Of a DNA stretch of 64,000 nucleotides, positions 9,525-18,762 are shown piece by piece (position 1 is the stretch's first letter; every line of letters begins with the position of its first letter). Made by a program: the position numbers and the translations under genes. The notes beneath the pieces are model-generated. The model had not been told where the DNA came from and did not search any database. It saw only the letters and a list, made by a program, of their open reading frames with translations. This DNA comes from Nitrosomonas sp. (lineage in GTDB: Bacteria > Pseudomonadota > Gammaproteobacteria > Burkholderiales > Nitrosomonadaceae): assembly GCA_031316255.1 (NCBI GenBank), contig JALDQW010000001.1, positions 1,955,485-2,019,484 of the forward strand, written 5' to 3'.

Positions 9525-9803
9525 ATGACAACCCAAGAGCAACAGATACGTCATATCAAAGTATGGCAGGCGAGCGGCTTGTCGCAGGCGGCCTATTGTC
9601 GTGAACAAGGATTGAATAGCAAGACATTTGGGAATTGGTTGCGGATTTATCGTGATGTGCAGAAACACAATCAACAAACTTCGTTGATACCGGTGAAGAT
9701 CACGTCAACTGCACCGGTTTCAGATTATTTGAAACTGCGCTGTTCAGGCGGTCATATACTTGAGTCACATACCTCCGGCAAAGCCGGAGGCTTGATTTTA
9801 TGA
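9525..9803 (+). pseudogene. IS66 accessory protein TnpA, truncated
   Basis: The first 75 or so codons encode the IS66 TnpA helix-turn-helix (IKVWQASGLSQAAYCREQGL, then FGNWLRIYRD) and the LIPVKI strand. Similarity fades around codon 80 (9765), just before the hairpin at 9772, and the frame stops at 9803 in foreign sequence. TGGAGGATAACC gives a good ribosome site before the ATG. The rest of the IS66 operon is lost or displaced. Confidence 0.65.
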
Positions 9804-9817
9804 ACCGCTCAAAGCGG
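9772..9817. repeat. two adjacent hairpins at an insertion-sequence junction
   Basis: CCTCCGGC-AAA-GCCGGAGG (9772-9790, perfect 8-bp stem) is followed 14 bases later by CCGCT-CAA-AGCGG (9805-9817). They lie exactly where the IS66 tnpA similarity ends. They may mark the end of whatever interrupted it, or be a terminator-like or REP-like unit. A further 9-bp inverted repeat (GACCAGAAA) spans 9895-9931. Confidence 0.55.
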
Positions 9818-9948
9818 ATTATTTAGTCGGTCCTTAAAATATCCTCAAGTGCATGATATTAATAGCGATTATTAGGGTTTTTGCTGTTCAAAACGACCAG
9901 AAAATGCTAAAACAATCGCTTGTTTCTGGTCAAAATGGTGATTTATAG

Positions 9949-10347
9949 ATGCTCACACCCAGCAAAACTTTTCATCAACCCAGTTTGTTTGAAACAGATC
10001 TGTTGTTACAGCTTGATCCTTCCGATTCGTTGCTCAAACTATCAGCCGTTATCCCCTGGCACGTGTTTGACGAAGCGTTTAGCGTTCATTACACCGAAGG
10101 CATCGGCGCGCCCAGCAAACCAATTCGCCTGATGGTAGGATTGTTGATCCTGAAGCAACTGGAGAACTTGAGCGATGAAGCGGTAGTATTGCAGTGGAAG
10201 CGCAATCCGTACTACCAGGCTTTTTGCGGCATGAAAGAATTCCAACGCAGATTGCCTTGCCACAGCACGGAGCTGGTGCATTTTCGCAAGCGGATTGGCG
10301 CTGAAGGTGTTGAACGGATATTCCGGATGAGCGTTGGTTTGCATGGC
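9949..10347 (+). pseudogene. N-terminal fragment of a DUF772 (IS5/IS1182-like) transposase
   Basis: 133 codons of a transposase N-terminus (FHQPSLFETDLL, KPIRLMVGLLILKQLENLSD, ELVHFRKRIGAEGVERIF) are cut at 10347 by the left end of the IS21 element. The frame then continues into IS21 sequence and stops at 10413. The catalytic C-terminus is absent, and no continuation of this transposase is found beyond the IS21 right end, so the insertion was followed or accompanied by a deletion. Confidence 0.75.
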
Positions 10348-10460
10348 TGTAAATCGGCATGTAAAACTTACCAGAATTTTCGGAAAATCGGCGTTGAAAA
10401 GTTTCCACTCTGAGATGATAAATTACCGGCATTTTGCTGGAGAACTTTGGAGTGATAGAG

Positions 10461-11956
10461 ATGGATATAATTGCCGAAATCAGAAGGCGACATTTTGTCA
10501 GTAAAGAAAAAATCAGTTCAATTGCCCGTTCATTGGGGCTGTCCCGTCCTACAGTCAGGAAACATTTAAAGACGGAGGCTGAACCGGAATATCGGCGTCA
10601 AACGCAATGTGCGCCGAAGCTAGGAGAATTTAAAGCGTTATTGACCAGTTGGCTGGAAACAGAGGCATTGCTACCGCAAAAGCAGCGTCGAACAGCAATG
10701 CGATTATATGAAGGTTTGATAATTGAAGGTTATACAGGCGCTTATGACAGCGTTCGGCGTTTTGTAAAGCAGTGGAAAGCAGAGAACAAGGATACCCCGG
10801 CACCCAGGCAAACGTTTGTTCCTTTAGCGTTTAAACCCGGTGAAGTCTGTCAATTTGACTGGAGTCAGGAAGTTGTTGATCTGGGTGGGCGGGAACAAGT
10901 CGTCAAGGTGGCGCATTTTCGTTTGTGTTACAGCCGCAAGATGTTTGTCGTCGCTTATTTCAGGGAAGCGCAGGAGATGCTGATGGATGCGCATAATCGT
11001 GCATTTGCGTTCTTTGGTGGCGTGCCGCTGCAGATGGTTTAGACAATCCCAAGACAATTGTGGATGCGGTTTTGATGGGCAAAGAGAGAAAGTTTAATCG
11101 GCGGTTTATGGCATTGGCGAATCACTATTTGTTTGAACCGGTTGCCTGCACGCCGGCGGCCGGCTGGGAGAAAGGTCAGATAGAGAATCAGGTGGGTAAT
11201 GTCAGAGAATGGCTGTTCACGCCGCGCATAAAGTTTGCAACGCTGGATGACTTAAACCGCTGGCTGGCGCAGCGTTGTCATGAGCTGTCAAACAGGAAGC
11301 ATCCTGATTTTGCACAAACCATTGCGGAATGTTTTCAGCAGGAACAACCGTTATTGCGGCAAATCACAACACCATTTGCCGGTTATGTTGAGCACCTGAT
11401 GAAAGTCTCCAGAACCTGCCTGGTGCGTGTTGACCGGAATCAGTACAGTGTACCGGCCCAATGGTCCGGGAAGGTGGTTTCGGTCAGAGTATTTGCCGGT
11501 CATCTTGATATTGTGGCGGAGGGAAAAGCGATTGCGACGCATCAACGCAATTTCCTGCGCGATCAGCTGATCTGTAATCCATGGCATTATTTGCCCGTGC
11601 TGGAGAAGAAACCCGGTGCTATCCGTCACGGCGCGCCATTCCAGAACTGGGAACTACCGGAATCGATCCGTCACGTACGTGAGAAACTTCAGAAGCAAGA
11701 TAAAAATGAACGCGCTTTTGTTGATCTGTTGTTATTGACCCGCGAAGCCGGTCTTGATGCACTTGAGACAGCCTGTGAACTGGCGTTGGAATCCGGTGTT
11801 GTCAATGCCAGTGTGTTGCAGAATGCTATACGGCGTTTGATTGAACCAGTTCGTTCCAAGACATTGAATACCGGCGATACCTTACAACTAACCACTGAAC
11901 CGCTGGCCGATTTCCAGCGTTACGATCATTTGCTTGGAAGCCGCCATGTCCACTGA
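10461..11956 (+). pseudogene. istA: IS21 transposase IstA, broken by a one-base deletion
   Basis: ATG at 10461 with GGAG 8 bases upstream. The N-terminal helix-turn-helix (SIARSLGLSRPTVRKHL) and the start of the DDE domain (CQFDWSQE) are clear. At 11040-11042 the frame reads GTT TAG; one missing T in what should be a Tyr codon (QMV-Y-DNPKT) creates the stop. Reading resumes one frame over at 11043 and runs with full similarity to 11956 (VLMGKERKFNRRF and so on). Everything else looks intact, so the lesion is probably recent, or a sequencing error. No slippery heptamer sits at the break. Confidence 0.85.
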
Positions 11957-12692
11957 CTTGCTTACCCAACTCAAAGCATTGCATCTGTATGGCATGAGCG
12001 ACGCCTGGTCTGAGTTAAGCGCTGAAATGCCGCAACGCAAGCAAATATCGCCGGAAACCGTATTAAGCCAACTGATCAATGCCGAAATAGCCGAACGCCA
12101 GCTACGCAGCCTGAAATACCAGATGAAGGCTGCAAAGTTTCCAATCCACCGCGACCTGGTGAAATTCGACTGGAATGAAACGCCACTCTCACGCCAACAG
12201 ATAGAACAGCTCTCAACGGCTGCTTTTATGGATGATGCACATAACCTCATCCTGGTCGGTGGCACCGGTACCGGCAAAACCCATTTGGCCACAGCACTGG
12301 GCGTTGCCGCTATTCATCATGGCAAACGCATTCGATTCTTCAACGCTGTGGACTTGGTTAACCTGCTGGAGCAGGAAAAACAACTGAATAAAACCGGACA
12401 CCTGGCCAGAAGGCTCATTCAGATTGACGCAGTCATCCTTGATGAACTGGGCTATCTGCCTTTCCCGGAATCAGGTGGCGCACTCCTGTTTCACTTGATC
12501 AGCCAGCTGTATGAGCGCACTTCACTCATTATAACGACCAACCTGAAATTCAGTGAATGGGTGCAGGTTTTTGGCGATGCCAAAATGACCACTGCATTGT
12601 TAGACCGTATTACACATCATTGCGACATCCTGGAAACCGGCAATGATTCTTACCGTTTCAAACATCGAAAACAATGTATAAAAACCAATTAA
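11946..12692 (+). CDS. istB: IS21 helper ATPase IstB
   Basis: A 248-residue AAA+ ATPase with Walker A ([11 protein letters not shown], about residues 100-110) and Walker B ([10 protein letters not shown]). IstB is related to DnaC and DnaA, selects target DNA and activates the IstA transposase. The ATG at 11946 overlaps the istA end by 11 bases, the usual coupling. A longer TTG start at 11934 is less likely. The gene looks intact. Confidence 0.93.
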   Translation: MSTDLLTQLKALHLYGMSDAWSELSAEMPQRKQISPETVLSQLINAEIAERQLRSLKYQMKAAKFPIHRDLVKFDWNETPLSRQQIEQLSTAAFMDDAHNLILVGGTGTGKTHLATALGVAAIHHGKRIRFFNAVDLVNLLEQEKQLNKTGHLARRLIQIDAVILDELGYLPFPESGGALLFHLISQLYERTSLIITTNLKFSEWVQVFGDAKMTTALLDRITHHCDILETGNDSYRFKHRKQCIKTN

Positions 12693-12756
12693 CCAACTAA
12701 ACAAGGTGGAAACTTTTCGACGCCGATGACTGGAAAATTTTCAATGCCGATTGACA

Positions 12757-12854
12757 AGTCTGTGGATATGCAGCGCGGTATTGATGGTTTGTCGCTGATT
12801 GTGCAGCAGACTTTGGGGCATTCACCCTGTGCGGGATCGGCATTCAATAATTAA
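12757..12854 (+). pseudogene. IS66 tnpB fragment
   Basis: Right after the IS21 right end, one frame reads SVDMQRGIDGLSLIVQQTLG then HSPCAGSAF, the N-terminal part of IS66 TnpB. It lacks its start and ends after about 30 codons. It is the other arm of the interrupted IS66 element. Confidence 0.7.
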
Positions 12855-12858
12855 TTGC

Positions 12859-12963
12859 TACATAGCCCTCGCAAAACTCCCAATCTGGCCTAACAGCCGT
12901 ATCAATGAGCTGTTGCCACTCGCACCGGAATTTATCGAAGCATTTAATCAAGAAAAATTCTAG
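12859..12963 (+). pseudogene. possible IS66 transposase (tnpC) C-terminal tail
   Basis: An open stretch of 34 codons (IALAKLPIWPNSRINELLPL and onward) ending in TAG, 21 bp before the proposed IS66 right tip. The NSRINELLP pattern resembles the end of IS66 transposases. The match is short, so the call is tentative. It implies loss of most of tnpB and tnpC. Confidence 0.45.
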
Positions 12964-12994
12964 ACGGACGTACTGGACGCATACACTATGAGTA

Positions 12995-14236
12995 TTATTC
13001 AGTCTGCTTGTATGTATGTCTAATTTGATGGATACGTGCTTCACGTACCTTAGTATGGATGACAGTAGGAAGTAACGTGCTGTCGATGATTTTTTCACGG
13101 AGTTCGGCTGCAATATTGCCGGCATTTACACTTTGAGCGGCGGCAAGGGCCCTATTCAATCGGTCTTTTTGTGGATATTGTTTGTTGGCGTAACCGGGAC
13201 GACCGTGAAAGTCGCAGGCGCAGGCCTGTAGGAATTCTGTAAACCGATCCGGCTTGCGATAAGCATCTACAGTATGCAGTAAGTTTTCAATAGTCGATGG
13301 TTTCAGTTCTTTGGCACGGTGCACTTTACTATGAAACTGAGCAACCAAGATGGCAAGGTTGCGCTCATTCCTGGGTACTCGAATTCGTTTGCATAGATCC
13401 GTGACTAGTTGAATGCTTCGGTGTTCGTGGCCAGTATGACGTGGCCATTCGGACAGGGGTGTTATGCCTTTGCCTATGTCGTGCAGTAATGCGGCAAATC
13501 GAACGGCGAGGGAAAATTCTTTGGCAGCGGCATAATCGATTGCCAGCATAGTATGTAACCCGGTGTCTATTTCAGGGTGCGCATGTACTGGTTGCGGGAC
13601 GCCGAATAATACATCGATCTCGGGCAGAATTCGTGACAGTGCTGCACATTCCCGCAACATGTAAAACATACGGGATGGATTATCCTCCATCAAACCCCGG
13701 GAAATCTCCTGCCAGACGCGTTCCGGTATCAGCGCCTCGACTTCGCCATTATGAACCATGTCGTTCATCAGTGTAAGCGTTTCGGGTGCAATACGAAAGC
13801 TGAAACGCGCAGCAAATCGTGCGGTTCGAAGGATGCGTACCGGGTCTTCGGAAAATGCTGGGCTGATATGACGCAAAATCCCGGCTTCTAGGTCTGCAAC
13901 ACCGTTGAACGGATCGATGATATTGCCGTCTTTATCCTTGGCGATTGCGTTTATAGTCAAGTCGCGGCGGACCAGGTCTTCCTTCAATGAGACTTGCGGT
14001 GTTGTATACACTTCGAAGCCTTTGTAGCCTCGGGAGATCTTGCGTTCTGTGCGCGCTAATGCATATTGTTCATTGGTTTTAGGGTGCAAAAAAACCGGGA
14101 AATCTTTTCCGACAGGGCGGTAGCCGAGTTGCTCCATTTCTTCCGGTGTACTGCCAACTACCACATAATCATGATCTTTTACCGGCAAACCCAGTAATTC
14201 GTCACGTACTGATCCGCCAACCAGATAAGTTTCCAA
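12995..14236 (-). CDS. cca: CCA-adding tRNA nucleotidyltransferase
   Basis: A 413-residue class II nucleotidyltransferase. The N-terminal catalytic motif GGSVRDELLGLPVKDHDYVV begins at residue 7. The RRDLTINAIA motif is near residue 110 and the ARFAARFSF helix follows. An HD domain (LLHDIGKG, about residues 250-256) gives the phosphohydrolase/phosphodiesterase activity of the multifunctional E. coli type; length also fits that type. It repairs or adds the 3' CCA of tRNAs. The stop lies 10 bp from the proposed IS66 right tip. The next gene upstream on this strand is slt, 89 bp away. Confidence 0.95.
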   Translation of the reverse strand: METYLVGGSVRDELLGLPVKDHDYVVVGSTPEEMEQLGYRPVGKDFPVFLHPKTNEQYALARTERKISRGYKGFEVYTTPQVSLKEDLVRRDLTINAIAKDKDGNIIDPFNGVADLEAGILRHISPAFSEDPVRILRTARFAARFSFRIAPETLTLMNDMVHNGEVEALIPERVWQEISRGLMEDNPSRMFYMLRECAALSRILPEIDVLFGVPQPVHAHPEIDTGLHTMLAIDYAAAKEFSLAVRFAALLHDIGKGITPLSEWPRHTGHEHRSIQLVTDLCKRIRVPRNERNLAILVAQFHSKVHRAKELKPSTIENLLHTVDAYRKPDRFTEFLQACACDFHGRPGYANKQYPQKDRLNRALAAAQSVNAGNIAAELREKIIDSTLLPTVIHTKVREARIHQIRHTYKQTE

Positions 14237-14325
14237 GAGAAATAATAAATTTACTTGATTGAAAGAATAATAGGGAACAGTATTTTAAATTAATGCTTCT
14301 CACAAAGCACCTTACTTGCAGTTAT

Positions 14326-16257
14326 TTATTTTTTTGCAACAACTCCGAGACGCTCTTTTAAAGTGGGAGCGGTATGATCTTGTTCTAGTACATTTGAATA
14401 ATAGACCGAGTTTTTAAGTACTTTTTTTACATAGTCGCGGGTTTCGCTAAAGGGGATTGTTTCTGCGTAGATTGCACCTTCCAGAACTCTGTCATTGTCA
14501 CGCCAACGTCTGGCGCGTCCTGGCCCTGCGTTGTAGGCAGCAGAAGCTAACAGTGACTGATTATCGAGTGTTGTAAGGACATGTTTTAAATAATACGTAC
14601 CTAGTCTTAAATTGGTATCTATTTGCGTGATGAGACTTTGTTGGAAATTGGTAATGCCCAGTTGCTGGGCAACCCATTTTGCAGTATTTGGCATGAGTTG
14701 CATTAGTCCCATAGCGCCTGCGCTGGATCTCACCTCTGTCAGAAACCGGCTTTCCTGCCGGATAATACCATAGACCCAGGCTTCATCGACATCCTGCTCT
14801 TTTAGGATGGGACGGAGTGCTTCGCGATGTGGTGTAGGAAATCGCAGTTTGAAATCATGTTGCTGTACTGTCCGGTTGGCAGTATTGATGGCGCGGTCGT
14901 AATGTCCATGGCGGCGAGCTACTTCGGCTGCCGCCAGGAGTTGTCGGTCGTTAAAGTTGCGTACGGTCCATACCCATTCCTGGTATGCCTCGGTGCGTAA
15001 ACCCAGGCGGTAAAATGCCAGTGTACGTTGTACACCCGGAAATTTTTCCATATCACGTATTTCTGATTCACTGACAGCAATTGATTCCCTGGATGCAGTC
15101 AGTATTGTGCCCAGTTCTTCTTTGGCTAACTGGCCGTAGTAATTGTGTTCATTACTTAGTGGGATCAATATGTTGTTGGCTTCTTGCAACCGTCTATCTT
15201 CCTTGAATGCACGTGCTTTCCAGTATCGCCATGTACTGTCCATTTGTTCGTCTGTAGACATTCGATTAATGCCATCCAAAACACTAGTCCACTCTCCTGC
15301 TCGTAAGGCTGCACGGACTTGCCAGGCCAGTAAAGTGTCTTCCATAATGTAGGGAGTTTTAGTGTTATGCGCAGCCTGAAACCATCCAAGTGCACGTGAA
15401 TCGTGTCGCATTGCTGCACGGAAACCCAGTCTGCCAAGAAAATAGGATTGATCTGAATCGGTCAGTCTGTCTCTTATTTTCAACCACTTTACCAGTGCCG
15501 GATTGGTATCACTACTTAACAGGCGTAGCAATGCAAACAAGGCAATCTCACGGTCTGCGCGCGTTCTGATTTTGTCCTGGCGTGTTTTGAGATAGTAAGA
15601 AGGATTATTTATAGCCGCATTAAGTTCATCTGTATTGAACGCTTCTGAGGCAGGTAATCGGCGATTAACATAAATTGCCCTGCTTGTTTGTCCCGCTTCT
15701 AGAGTGAGTCTTATACGTGTCCATATATCGTCGGCTGTAATAATATTACTAGAAATTAATGTGTCGAATACGGGAGTGCAGCTATCCGGCATACTATTCG
15801 GTGTAAACCACAGCAGACGGGCTTCGTTCAGCGCTTTTTTGTCACCTTTTTCGATGCGGTATTTAAAGGCATGGCAGCTTAGTTCGGTATCTTTATTGGC
15901 CAGTTTTTCAAATTCATTTTCAAAAAGCTGCCATTGCTGATTACTAGCAAGCAGTTTTAACCAGTCAGCACGTAATCGTTCTGCAACCAGGCTGTTTTCA
16001 TGGCGTTCCAAGAAATTGCGTATCATGGCATTATCAACTGAACGCAAACGCATACGGAGCTGATAGTACTCAATATAAGGAGACAGAACATGATGCTGCA
16101 AACTTTTGGCGTAGCCAGCTAGCTGCGTGGCTTTTCCTTCTTGGAATGCCTTGCGTGCAGCTAGAAAGTCACTGTCCAAATTCGATGAATTGGCCTGATT
16201 TGTGATCAGTATACCGGTATAAAGAAGAATGAAAAGGTGCGCCAGGTGTTTGCTCAT
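14326..16257 (-). CDS. slt: soluble lytic murein transglycosylase Slt
   Basis: A 643-residue periplasmic enzyme when started at the ATG at 16257, which gives a signal peptide (HLFILLYTGILI). The frame is open to 16425, but the extra 56 residues look unrelated. A long helical superhelix is followed by the C-terminal catalytic domain: GIIRQESRF with the catalytic Glu, GAMGLMQLMPNTA, and AAYNAGPGRARRW. It cleaves peptidoglycan to 1,6-anhydro-muropeptides for turnover. Length matches E. coli Slt70. Confidence 0.93.
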   Translation of the reverse strand: MSKHLAHLFILLYTGILITNQANSSNLDSDFLAARKAFQEGKATQLAGYAKSLQHHVLSPYIEYYQLRMRLRSVDNAMIRNFLERHENSLVAERLRADWLKLLASNQQWQLFENEFEKLANKDTELSCHAFKYRIEKGDKKALNEARLLWFTPNSMPDSCTPVFDTLISSNIITADDIWTRIRLTLEAGQTSRAIYVNRRLPASEAFNTDELNAAINNPSYYLKTRQDKIRTRADREIALFALLRLLSSDTNPALVKWLKIRDRLTDSDQSYFLGRLGFRAAMRHDSRALGWFQAAHNTKTPYIMEDTLLAWQVRAALRAGEWTSVLDGINRMSTDEQMDSTWRYWKARAFKEDRRLQEANNILIPLSNEHNYYGQLAKEELGTILTASRESIAVSESEIRDMEKFPGVQRTLAFYRLGLRTEAYQEWVWTVRNFNDRQLLAAAEVARRHGHYDRAINTANRTVQQHDFKLRFPTPHREALRPILKEQDVDEAWVYGIIRQESRFLTEVRSSAGAMGLMQLMPNTAKWVAQQLGITNFQQSLITQIDTNLRLGTYYLKHVLTTLDNQSLLASAAYNAGPGRARRWRDNDRVLEGAIYAETIPFSETRDYVKKVLKNSVYYSNVLEQDHTAPTLKERLGVVAKK

Positions 16258-16473
16258 GGTATCGATATACAAACTAAACATAGAAAAAACTGAACACAAC
16301 GAAAACGCCAATTTACTTAATCGGCGTTTTCTATGGAACTGCTTAGAAACTGCGTAGGTTGTATCGGCACGAACGCGGCAAAATGAAGTTTTCGCAACGA
16401 TTATCACAATGTTGCGATTGTTCACTAACTCTATTGCTGATGCATTTACACCCTTAAATTCAATTAAGTAAAC

Positions 16474-17817
16474 TCAGGTTACGCCTTGTCCCAACATGGC
16501 ATCCGCTACTTTTACAAATCCAGCAATATTCGCGCCATCAACATAATTTACTCTGCCATCAGGTTGTGTACCGTATTGCAGGCAGGATTGGTGGATTGCC
16601 TGCATTATTTCCAATAAGCGAGCATCGACTTCATCGTGTGTCCAGGATAGCCGCATGGCATGCTGGCTCATTTCCAGACCCGAAGTGGCAACCCCGCCAG
16701 CATTGCTTGCTTTGCCAGGTGCATACAGGACATTGTTTTGTTCGAAACATTCAACAGCCTCGGCAGTGCATGGCATGTTGGCGCCCTCGGCTACGCAGAC
16801 TACGCCATTCTTAACGAGCGCTTGGGCATCTTCTTCGTTGATTTCATTTTGGGTTGCACAGGGCAACGCAACATCAACCGGCACATGCCAAGGTTTGGTG
16901 TTGGGTAAGTAGGTTGCATTGACGCGTTTGGCATATTCATCGACACGCGCATACAGATGATTTTTTACTTCAGATAAGATTTCAAGCTTCTCCGTTGTAA
17001 ATCCGTCTTCATCAACAACGGAACCACTCGAATCAGAAACGGTAACAACTTTTGCGCCAAGTGTCATGGCTTTTTCTATCGCGAATTGTGCAACATTACC
17101 GGAACCGGAGATTGAAACGCGCAAACCATCAAACGAACGATTTGCATGTTTGAGCACCTCATTTGCAAAGTAAACGGTGCCGTAGCCGGTTGCCTCTGGA
17201 CGGACTAATGAACCGCCGAAGCTCAGCCCCTTGCCTGTAAAGATGCAATCGGAACGGTTTGCAAGTTTCTTCACCATGCCCGCCATGTAACCGACTTCAC
17301 GTCCGCCGACACCGATATCGCCTGCCGGTACATCAGTATCAGATCCCACATGACGGAATAATTCGCTGGCATAAGCCTGGCAGAATCGCATAATTTCACC
17401 GGGGCTCTTTCCTTTGGGATCAAAATCGGATCCGCCTTTGCCGCCACCCATCGGTAAAGTTGTTAATGCATTTTTAAAAGTTTGCTCAAAGGCCAAAAAT
17501 TTTAAAATAGACAGATTAACCGAGGGATGAAATCGAGTGCCGCCTTTATAGGGGCCAATCGCTGAGCTATGTTGGATGCGATAGCCGCGGTTGACTTTTA
17601 CTTCACCATGATCGTCAACCCAGGCAACACGAAAAATGATGGCGCGTTCAGGTTCTACCAGACGGTCTAGTACACCATGTTCAGCATAACGTGGATGTTC
17701 ACTGATAAAAGGCCATAAACTTTCCATGACTTCCTTTACAGCTTGTATAAATTCCGGTTGAACAGGATTACGTCCTGCGACATAGTCACAGAACTCCTGG
17801 AAACTTTGATATTTCAT
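16474..17817 (-). CDS. gdhA: NADP-dependent glutamate dehydrogenase
   Basis: A 447-residue enzyme of the hexameric class (about 450 residues). The catalytic region has LPMGGGKGGSDFDPKGKS around residues 120-140. The dinucleotide fold is SGSGNVAQFA around 235. It converts 2-oxoglutarate and ammonium to glutamate using NADPH, a reasonable route for ammonium assimilation in an ammonia-rich niche. It is transcribed alone. The 158 bp to the next gene are AT-rich. Confidence 0.97.
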   Translation of the reverse strand: MKYQSFQEFCDYVAGRNPVQPEFIQAVKEVMESLWPFISEHPRYAEHGVLDRLVEPERAIIFRVAWVDDHGEVKVNRGYRIQHSSAIGPYKGGTRFHPSVNLSILKFLAFEQTFKNALTTLPMGGGKGGSDFDPKGKSPGEIMRFCQAYASELFRHVGSDTDVPAGDIGVGGREVGYMAGMVKKLANRSDCIFTGKGLSFGGSLVRPEATGYGTVYFANEVLKHANRSFDGLRVSISGSGNVAQFAIEKAMTLGAKVVTVSDSSGSVVDEDGFTTEKLEILSEVKNHLYARVDEYAKRVNATYLPNTKPWHVPVDVALPCATQNEINEEDAQALVKNGVVCVAEGANMPCTAEAVECFEQNNVLYAPGKASNAGGVATSGLEMSQHAMRLSWTHDEVDARLLEIMQAIHQSCLQYGTQPDGRVNYVDGANIAGFVKVADAMLGQGVT

Positions 17818-17956
17818 ATTTTGATTTCCCCAGTATAAGAAAGGTTATTTGTGAATCATTCATTCTGCCAAATAAATACATAAGCTGCACAGTATTTTTT
17901 TAAAAAAATGGAAAAAAATGCAGTTTTTTTAATTTTGCCTATTGATAAGGAGAAAT

Positions 17957-18025
17957 ATGGGAGAAAATGTAATCTTTGTGTTATTTCTTAACTGCCGTGG
18001 TGAAGGACATGAAAACAATAACTAG
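17957..18025 (+). other. possible 22-codon leader ORF overlapping the dioxygenase start
   Basis: ATG at 17957 with an excellent ribosome site (AAGGAG, 4 bases spacing) opens a 22-codon frame (MGENVIFVLFLNCRGEGHEN...). It ends at 18025, 14 bases inside the dioxygenase gene and in another frame. The dioxygenase ATG itself has only a poorly spaced AAGG. The small ORF may couple translation, or it may mean that the upstream start is the used one and a frameshift separates them. Confidence 0.35.
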
Positions 18026-18662
18026 AAGAAATCTACTTAAGTTTGGGGTGGTGGGCACCGTTTCGGGAATGCTAAATGCAACTGAAAGCTGGGGTGAGAT
18101 GGTTGCTAAACCGACACCCAGGGAGGCCGAAGGGCCTTTCTATCCAGTTGTTGATCAAAAGGATAAAGATGCTGATATGACCCGAGTAGCAGGGCAGAAC
18201 GGTTTGGCAAAAGGGCAACATGTCGTGATAAGCGGTTCTATACGCGATACCAGCGGTCATCCGATAGAAAATGCAGGTATTGACATTTGGCAAGCGAATG
18301 CGGATGGCCGGTACAATCATCCGAGAGACCCTAATCCAGCACCGAAAGATTCCTATTTTCAGGGTTGGGCAATTATCCTCAGTGATAAAAACGGGCAGTA
18401 TCGTTTTAAAACGGTAAAACCGGGTGCTTATCCGGCATCAAAAAAATGGATGCGTCCGCCACATATTCATTTCAAGATTTTCAAACACGGTTATACAGAA
18501 TTGATCACGCAGATGTATTTTCCTAATGAACCATTAAATGCATCCGATTTACTATTCAGCAATAAAACCAAATCGGAGCAGATCGCAATGACTGCGCGGC
18601 AGACGGGTTTAAATAACGGTGTGATAGCTTATACTTACAATATTATATTGAGCGGACGTTGA
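18009..18662 (+). CDS. Tat-exported intradiol ring-cleavage dioxygenase-like protein
   Basis: 217 residues from the ATG at 18009. The N-terminus has a twin-arginine signal (TRRNLLKFGVVGTVSG), so the protein is probably exported folded to the periplasm. The body matches the protocatechuate 3,4-dioxygenase/catechol 1,2-dioxygenase fold: EAEGPFYPV, a transthyretin-like core (GIDIWQANADGRYNHP with one ligand Tyr), and RPPHIHFKIF with the two iron-binding His. The family uses non-haem Fe(III) to cleave catechols. The substrate is unknown; no aromatic pathway genes are nearby. It is monocistronic by layout. Confidence 0.85.
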   Translation: MKTITRRNLLKFGVVGTVSGMLNATESWGEMVAKPTPREAEGPFYPVVDQKDKDADMTRVAGQNGLAKGQHVVISGSIRDTSGHPIENAGIDIWQANADGRYNHPRDPNPAPKDSYFQGWAIILSDKNGQYRFKTVKPGAYPASKKWMRPPHIHFKIFKHGYTELITQMYFPNEPLNASDLLFSNKTKSEQIAMTARQTGLNNGVIAYTYNIILSGR

Positions 18663-18762
18663 ACGCTGCGTTGATAGAGAGGTGAAGGTTTTCGCAATTT
18701 CGCTACGAAACATACCAAAAGGATATGTATTCCTCAACATTTTTTGGTTTGCATGATTTTGA

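Larger units (their letters stand above)
10348..12756 (+). mobile_element. IS21-family insertion sequence
   Basis: A 2409-bp element. The left end (TGTAAATCGGCATG) and inverted right end (TGTCAATCGGCATTG) match and continue with a second shared block (ATCGGCGT-GAAAAGTTTCCAC), giving the multiple terminal repeats typical of IS21. It encodes istA (broken) and istB. The flanks do not show a target duplication: the left side is DUF772 transposase and the right side is IS66 tnpB, so a deletion or recombination has removed one neighbour. The same 13-base left tip recurs at the very end of the window. Confidence 0.88.
9450..12984 (+). mobile_element. IS66-family remnant, interrupted by other insertion sequences
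   Basis: The left tip at 9450 reads GTAAGCGTTTAGCCCC. The inverted right tip ending at 12984 reads GTATGCGTCCAG. They share GTA-GCGT--AG with further matches inward (TCT-GAA), the style of IS66 termini. Between them lie a tnpA start (9525), a tnpB fragment (12757) and a short tnpC-like tail (12859). The rest was replaced by a DUF772 transposase fragment and an IS21 element. No matching 8-bp target duplication is seen, so the ends are remnants. The right tip lies 10 bp before the cca stop codon. Confidence 0.65.

Noticed and set aside
10042-10432. Minus-strand frames of 100 and 117 codons
   Set aside because: They are antisense to the DUF772 transposase fragment and the IS21 left end.
11036-11060. 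Programmed frameshift in IS21 istA
   Set aside because: There is no slippery heptamer at the break, and IS21 istA is normally one continuous frame; a simple one-base deletion is the better reading.
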